From Candidatus Coatesiibacteriota bacterium (lineage in GTDB: Bacteria > B130-G9): a stretch of 8,629 bases of DNA. The DNA lies in the NCBI GenBank assembly GCA_016929465.1, contig JAFGIT010000398.1, forward strand, positions 1 through 8,629, in the 5' to 3' direction. The translations under genes and the position numbers were made by a program. The notes beneath the pieces are model-generated. The model was not told the origin of the DNA, did not search any database, and saw nothing but the letters and a program-made list of their open reading frames with translations. Positions 4,889-8,629 of the stretch are shown here, piece by piece (within the stretch, counting starts at the first letter, position 1; each line of letters begins with the position of its first letter).

Positions 4889-5990
4889 CCTCGGTTGCCA
4901 TCTGCTCTTCTTTGCTGGCCCTGATTATCTGCATGAAGGAGGTCTTCCCCACCCAGCAGAGCATAAACCCCAGGATCGTAACGGGGATTATGGATAGCGC
5001 CCAGAGCATCAGGGCATAGCTGGTTGCGATCTGCTCCTGAACCCCCAGCAGGACCATCGCGGCGGCAGTCGCGAGCTGGAATATCCCTATGAATCCCGGC
5101 GATGAAGGCAACATCACGCCGAGCGCGAGAATTGCGGTCACAAAGAAGCCCATGTATATGGGCAGGGAAAGCCCGAAGGATAGCGACAGAAGCCAGGGGC
5201 CGAATACTATGGACCCCCAGGTGAAAAGCGACCATAGTAGGACATTCCCAGCCTGCATCGGGGTGTTTATTGACGCGATCCCTTCTGCGAATGACAGCAG
5301 AAGCTCAGTGATCTTGTGGACGACATTCTTGGGCGCAAAGAAGAGAATAGTGGATATGAATTTCTCGGTTTTCTTGGGTGCGAAATGCAGGAAGACCAGG
5401 ACCAGGATGATCCCAAGGTACAGTCCCAGGGTGGAAAAGCCGAAATAGCGCAGCCGCTCCTGCGTGATCGCAGTAACGATCTTTTGCATAGGCCCGCTCA
5501 AAGTCGCGAGGTCCGGCGTCTCGGGGAACGGCATGACGGTAAGCGCGAGAACCAAGATTGCGAGGACGCAAAAGCCATCGCAGAGCCTCTCGACGACGAT
5601 CGTAGCGAAAGTCGATGTCGCGCGTATGCTCTCGTTCTTCGCCAGTACGTAGGCCCTCACGAATTCACCTGCTCTCATGGGCAAAATGTTGGAGGCGGTG
5701 AATCCAATAACCGTGGCGGAAAATGACGGGCCGACGCCGATACGTTTGAGCGGTCTCAGCAGGTAAGTCCACCTAATTCCCCTGCCCAAGTAGCTGGCGA
5801 ATATCGAGACCAATGTAAGGAGCACGAACCAGAGGTTGGCTTTCTTCACTACGCCCCACATCTGGCTAAAGTCGCACATGCGGACGAAATAGTAGAGGCA
5901 GCTTGCGCTGATTAAGAGGCCTACCAGGATCTTCCAGTTCCTGGCCAAGAATGACTTCTTCGGGGTGTGGGAGCTTTCAGAGGTCGTCAT
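4869..5990 (-). CDS. Flippase-like integral membrane protein (LPG_synthase_TM / UPF0104 family)
   Basis: 373 residues with about eight hydrophobic segments. Family hallmarks are RGIRWTYLLRPL (70-81), the strongly conserved LPMRAGEFVRAYVL (103-116), ERLCDG (134-139) and LPSSPGFIGIFQ (294-305). The family comprises the membrane half of lysylphosphatidylglycerol synthases (MprF flippase domain) and stand-alone relatives such as YbhN and AglD-like proteins, often linked to lipid or polyprenyl-glycan translocation. No C-terminal aminoacyl-transferase domain is present, so it is not a full MprF. The start ATG at 5990-5988 lies 19 nt after the stop of the small membrane gene, without a clear Shine-Dalgarno; it may rely on coupling. 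It overlaps the annotated start of tatC by 20 bp. The Glu/Asp-rich C-terminal tail (361-373) is unusual but short. Transported substrate unknown. Confidence 0.9.
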   Translation of the reverse strand: MTTSESSHTPKKSFLARNWKILVGLLISASCLYYFVRMCDFSQMWGVVKKANLWFVLLTLVSIFASYLGRGIRWTYLLRPLKRIGVGPSFSATVIGFTASNILPMRAGEFVRAYVLAKNESIRATSTFATIVVERLCDGFCVLAILVLALTVMPFPETPDLATLSGPMQKIVTAITQERLRYFGFSTLGLYLGIILVLVFLHFAPKKTEKFISTILFFAPKNVVHKITELLLSFAEGIASINTPMQAGNVLLWSLFTWGSIVFGPWLLSLSFGLSLPIYMGFFVTAILALGVMLPSSPGFIGIFQLATAAAMVLLGVQEQIATSYALMLWALSIIPVTILGFMLCWVGKTSFMQIIRASKEEQMATEDETAQD

Positions 5991-6009
5991 TATATACTAA
6001 GTCTCAGCA

Positions 6010-6192
6010 TCAGGCCAATTTGAGTCCGACTACCCAGAGCGCGAAGAAGAGGACGATGACTATTCCCCAGAGCAGCCCCTTGTTCGGCAGAAACTTATTG
6101 TCCTTGGTAAAGGCTGTAAAAATGAAGATGATCGTCGAGGCGATCCAGCCTGCAAAGCCCGCAACGCACAGCGCGGCCCACAGTTGAGACAA
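6010..6192 (-). CDS. Small two-helix membrane protein, 60 aa
   Basis: No family is recognised. The start is TTG at 6192-6190, supported by GGGAGGAG (6206-6199) 6 nt upstream and by a near-consensus promoter about 60 bp upstream; the stop TGA is at 6012-6010. Residues about 5-28 and 40-58 are two hydrophobic helices, separated by a short polar loop (FTKDNKFLPNKG) carrying Lys, Asp and Asn. It heads the operon with the flippase-like gene (19-bp gap) and tatC. Its small size, lack of charge in the helices and operon position suggest a membrane accessory peptide, but the function is unknown. It could be overlooked by gene callers because of the TTG start. Confidence 0.75.
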   Translation of the reverse strand: MSQLWAALCVAGFAGWIASTIIFIFTAFTKDNKFLPNKGLLWGIVIVLFFALWVVGLKLA

Positions 6193-6198
6193 AACGAA

Positions 6199-6206
6199 CT
6201 CCTCCC
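6199..6206 (-). promoter_or_regulatory. Ribosome binding site deciding a TTG start
   Basis: GGGAGGAG on the minus strand with a 6-nt spacer before TTG of the 60-aa membrane protein. No in-frame ATG lies close by. Confidence 0.7.
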
Positions 6207-6250
6207 AGACGCGGGTATAACGATACGAATCAGGTAGAAACTAAGCCCGA

Positions 6251-6280
6251 ATAATAGGGGGCAAATGTCCGGGCTGTCAA
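6251..6280 (-). promoter_or_regulatory. Sigma-70-type promoter of the membrane operon
   Basis: On the minus strand the -35 is TTGACA (6280-6275, perfect consensus), the spacer is 18 nt and the -10 is TATTAT (6256-6251, one mismatch). The expected transcription start is near 6244, giving a leader of about 50 nt to the TTG start of the 60-aa gene. It lies in the 122-bp gap after plsY, so the membrane operon can be transcribed independently of plsY. Confidence 0.7.
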
Positions 6281-6314
6281 GCGCACGGAGCACCATGGCC
6301 TATTATAGAGGCGT

Positions 6315-6908
6315 TTAGCCGCCCTTCGATCCCAGTTTGTTCTCCTCGCCCCTCAATAGTCGCGCTATATTCTTACGGTGCTTCGCTATGATCAAGATCG
6401 CGACCGCAAGTGCGAATAAGACCATGCTACCGGGCTCCCCTCCTATCCAGAGGGCGATTGGCATTGTCAGAACGGCGACGATTGATCCCACCGAGACGAA
6501 CCTGGTCACCGCAAGCACCACGATAAATGCACCGAGGCCGAAGAGAATGTAGAGGGGTGATAGCCTCATGAAGACTCCGAGTGCGGTTGCGACCCCTTTC
6601 CCTCCCCTGAATTTCAGGAAGATGGGAAAACAGTGGCCTAAGAGCGCAGCGCCTCCGCAGAGCAGTGGAAGCGTTCCGTTGGGATCAGAGTAATTTTCCA
6701 CCAGGAGAACAGGCACATATCCCTTGGCGACATCTAGTATGAGAGTGACAAGGCCCGCGGCCTTCCCCGCGGCGCGCATTACGTTCGTCGCGCCGATATT
6801 GCCGCTGCCAGTCTTTCGGACGTCCTTGCCGGAGAGCCGGCCGACTATGTAACCGAACGAAACCGAGCCTAGCAAGTATGCGAATAGAACGAGGACAATC
6901 TCAGTCAT
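6315..6908 (-). CDS. plsY: Acyl-phosphate:glycerol-3-phosphate acyltransferase PlsY
   Basis: 197 residues, the usual PlsY length. PlsY transfers an acyl group from acyl-phosphate to glycerol-3-phosphate at the inner membrane, making lysophosphatidate, the first step of phospholipid synthesis with PlsX. All three conserved motifs are present: GSGNIGATNVMRAAG (34-48), GHCFPIFLKFRGGKGVAT (91-108) and KHRKNIARLLRGEENKLG (176-193), between five hydrophobic segments, including the start MTEIVLVLFAYLLGSVSFGY. The start is ATG at 6908-6906 with only a weak GAGA upstream. It follows the protease stop by 29 bp on the same strand, so it may be read from the protease transcript or from a promoter inside it. 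No plsX, gpsA or der is adjacent. The sequence is intact and ordinary. Confidence 0.97.
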   Translation of the reverse strand: MTEIVLVLFAYLLGSVSFGYIVGRLSGKDVRKTGSGNIGATNVMRAAGKAAGLVTLILDVAKGYVPVLLVENYSDPNGTLPLLCGGAALLGHCFPIFLKFRGGKGVATALGVFMRLSPLYILFGLGAFIVVLAVTRFVSVGSIVAVLTMPIALWIGGEPGSMVLFALAVAILIIAKHRKNIARLLRGEENKLGSKGG

Positions 6909-6937
6909 TGTGATTCTCGACTATCCGACCCGGCTTT

Positions 6938-8629
6938 TCACATGTCAACCTCGAAAGTGGTTGCCGAGAGGTTGCCCAGAATAGTGCCGGAGCTCTGGTC
7001 CAGGAAGGCAGCAAATACGATATAATTCCCACTCTCCGAGAGTGGGGCGCCCTGCTGGACCTCGCATTCAAAGACGAGTAGATCCTGTACGGAGAATCTC
7101 GTCGGCAAGTAGAGGCCGGTTACGGCGTAATCCGCGGTCCAATTTGGATAGTAAAGAAGCGATCCATCCGGCTGGACAATCGCCATCCCGAAGTCGACGC
7201 CTCTTTCGGCTCCCGCGTTGGCAGCTTGGGCATATATTTCGAGGGTGTCACTTGCGTCATAGACTGGATAATCCGCCTGGAGGTCCAGTCCGAGCTCATT
7301 CTGGCCGCCTGTGTCGATTGCCTTCAACGCGGCCTGAATATCGAGCTTGCCGTAGCCATATACGTCATTGTGACCTGTGCCCGTGTATTCGTCGGATAGT
7401 GCGCTTTGTGCGAGTATCTGCTCGATATCATCCGGAGTCAGGGATGGATTGCATTGAAGCAGAAGGCCTACAGCACCTGCAACGTGCGGCGAGGACATGC
7501 TCGTCCCCGCTGCAAGCCAGTAATAATAGCTGTGCGTCAGCATCTCGGTATCATAATTGTCTGGCCCCATAGCATATGTCTGGGCAGAGAACGCGGACGC
7601 GATGTATTGACCGGGGGCGACAATTTCAGGCTTTGGTCCGGTGATGTCGGGTCTTCTCGAGGGTCCTTGGCTACTGAAATATGAGATCTTTCCGACCTCA
7701 GCATTCCAATCGGTCTGTCTCCGCCCATACACGTCATACCACACGTTCTTCGTGACGTAGGACCCAACAGCGATGACCTCCTTCGCATAGGCAGGATAGG
7801 TAAGCGATAGCCTGCTGTCACCGCCCCTGACACCGGGCCTTTCATCCATGAACAGCACATAGCCAGACTCCCCGGGCCATGCGTCGAAGTAGCAGTCTCC
7901 TTTGACAACAATCGTCCAATTATAGAAATAATATGTCCAGAACTGTGGGGTGATGGTGATAATGACATGACGGGCACCGTTATTCTCATTTGACATTTCA
8001 GTCGCATCGATGCTGTAACTGGCGATCTCTGAACCATCGTAGAAGCCCTGATTGCTGACGGACTCGCCTGGAGATACGAAATCGCTGCGCTCGACATGCC
8101 CGCCTGTCCAGAAGTCAAACGCGCTAACCGCAACGTCGATATTGCCAGGCGGCTCGTACCACAGCTCAATCACGCCTGTGTGATACACCATCATATCGAA
8201 CATCTGCTCGTCTTCCGTGGCTTCGAAGCCAACGTGCTGATAGTAGCGCTTCCCGCTGCTGTCCTCTTGATAGGCGCTATTGCCTGCGGAATTCACGATT
8301 ATCTTGCCCGGCCCCGTCAGCGCATCTATAGCCTGGCAAGCGACAGAGGTCCCATCATGGCTCCCAGCGTTGTATCCGAGTGAGAGATTCACGACGGCAG
8401 GCATTCCAAGCTCTTCCGCTTTCTTGAATATATAATTCACTCCATCGAGCATGATGTCGGTACCAAAATCGCTCCCAAAGGATATCTTGGTGAATACGAT
8501 GCTCGCCGCGGGTGCCACGCCGGTGTAACCTGCTCCACATCTGCCATTGCCTGCCTCGATACCCATAACGTGAGTTCCGTGACCATCCTGATCGAGTCCA
8601 GGCGCGAAGATCGATGGCGTGCCCTGCAG
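6938..8629 (-). CDS. Secreted subtilisin-family (S8) serine protease, 5' end outside window
   Basis: The frame is open through the window edge, giving 563 residues; the Met codon at 8566 is internal. Residues 15-21 (DGHGTHV) hold the catalytic His17. VVNLSLG (79-85) and VNSAGN (oxyanion Asn117) follow, and GTSMSSPHVAG carries the catalytic Ser377. The catalytic Asp and the signal and propeptide lie off the right edge. Asn117 and Ser377 are 260 residues apart against 66 in subtilisin, so an insertion of about 190 residues, rich in Tyr/Trp and beta strands, sits between them, reminiscent of Csp-type subtilases. After DVYGYGKLDIQAAL comes a ~120-residue C-terminal domain (6941-7297) with an AIVQPDGS motif, homologous to the end of the beta-helix protein at 550-909. 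It is probably exported; substrate unknown. It ends in EVDM with no LPxTG-type signal. Confidence 0.93.
   Translation of the reverse strand: MQGTPSIFAPGLDQDGHGTHVMGIEAGNGRCGAGYTGVAPAASIVFTKISFGSDFGTDIMLDGVNYIFKKAEELGMPAVVNLSLGYNAGSHDGTSVACQAIDALTGPGKIIVNSAGNSAYQEDSSGKRYYQHVGFEATEDEQMFDMMVYHTGVIELWYEPPGNIDVAVSAFDFWTGGHVERSDFVSPGESVSNQGFYDGSEIASYSIDATEMSNENNGARHVIITITPQFWTYYFYNWTIVVKGDCYFDAWPGESGYVLFMDERPGVRGGDSRLSLTYPAYAKEVIAVGSYVTKNVWYDVYGRRQTDWNAEVGKISYFSSQGPSRRPDITGPKPEIVAPGQYIASAFSAQTYAMGPDNYDTEMLTHSYYYWLAAGTSMSSPHVAGAVGLLLQCNPSLTPDDIEQILAQSALSDEYTGTGHNDVYGYGKLDIQAALKAIDTGGQNELGLDLQADYPVYDASDTLEIYAQAANAGAERGVDFGMAIVQPDGSLLYYPNWTADYAVTGLYLPTRFSVQDLLVFECEVQQGAPLSESGNYIVFAAFLDQSSGTILGNLSATTFEVDM

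Noticed and set aside
6302-6307. TATAAT on the minus strand as a second -10 box
   Set aside because: No acceptable -35 at 16-18 bp upstream; the TTGACA/TATTAT pair 25-50 bp downstream is far better.
6309-6325. GGCG/CGCC stem at the end of plsY as a terminator
   Set aside because: Four base pairs, overlapping the stop region, and no T-run follows.

Overview
The window looks like chromosomal DNA of a bacterium with a Gram-negative-style secretome. It carries core membrane genes (PlsY, TatC, a flippase-like protein), large secreted repeat and protease proteins, and gene debris. Two exoproteins, at opposite ends of the window, share one C-terminal beta-rich domain. Together with the YD-repeat debris and the REP-like palindromes, this recalls large uncultivated lineages (Planctomycetota or other candidate phyla known mainly from metagenomes). 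I cannot assign a phylum from the sequence, and nothing points to phage or plasmid replication.

Layout: (1) 1-912 (+), the 3' part of a secreted right-handed beta-helix protein whose start lies outside the window. (2) 928-1777 (+), a junkyard: a YD/RHS-repeat fragment lacking both ends runs, in a different frame, into the C-terminal third of a DUF72 (YecE-like) protein. (3) 3785-1780 (-), a compact two-gene cassette: a 507-aa SMC/ABC-type AAA ATPase followed 5 bp later by a 158-aa protein with a PD-(D/E)xK nuclease-like motif, started at TTG behind a strong Shine-Dalgarno. Its end lies 2 bp from the DUF72 stop. (4) 3786-4141, a gene-free stretch with a cluster of small palindromes. (5) 6192-4142 (-), an operon of a 60-aa two-helix membrane protein, a flippase-like (LPG_synthase_TM/UPF0104) protein and TatC, behind a near-consensus sigma-70 promoter at 6280-6251. 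(6) 8629-6315 (-), a secreted subtilisin-family protease (5' end outside the window) followed 29 bp later by plsY.

Working together: PlsY makes lysophosphatidate for membrane lipids, and the flippase-like protein and TatC act at the same inner membrane, so the right half is largely envelope biogenesis. The protease and beta-helix protein are exported products. The ATPase/nuclease-like pair is the best candidate for an undescribed functional unit: its architecture (SMC-like ATPase sensor plus small nuclease, coupled translation, set among gene fragments and repeats) resembles anti-phage defence modules. That role is inference; no defence family is identified by name here.
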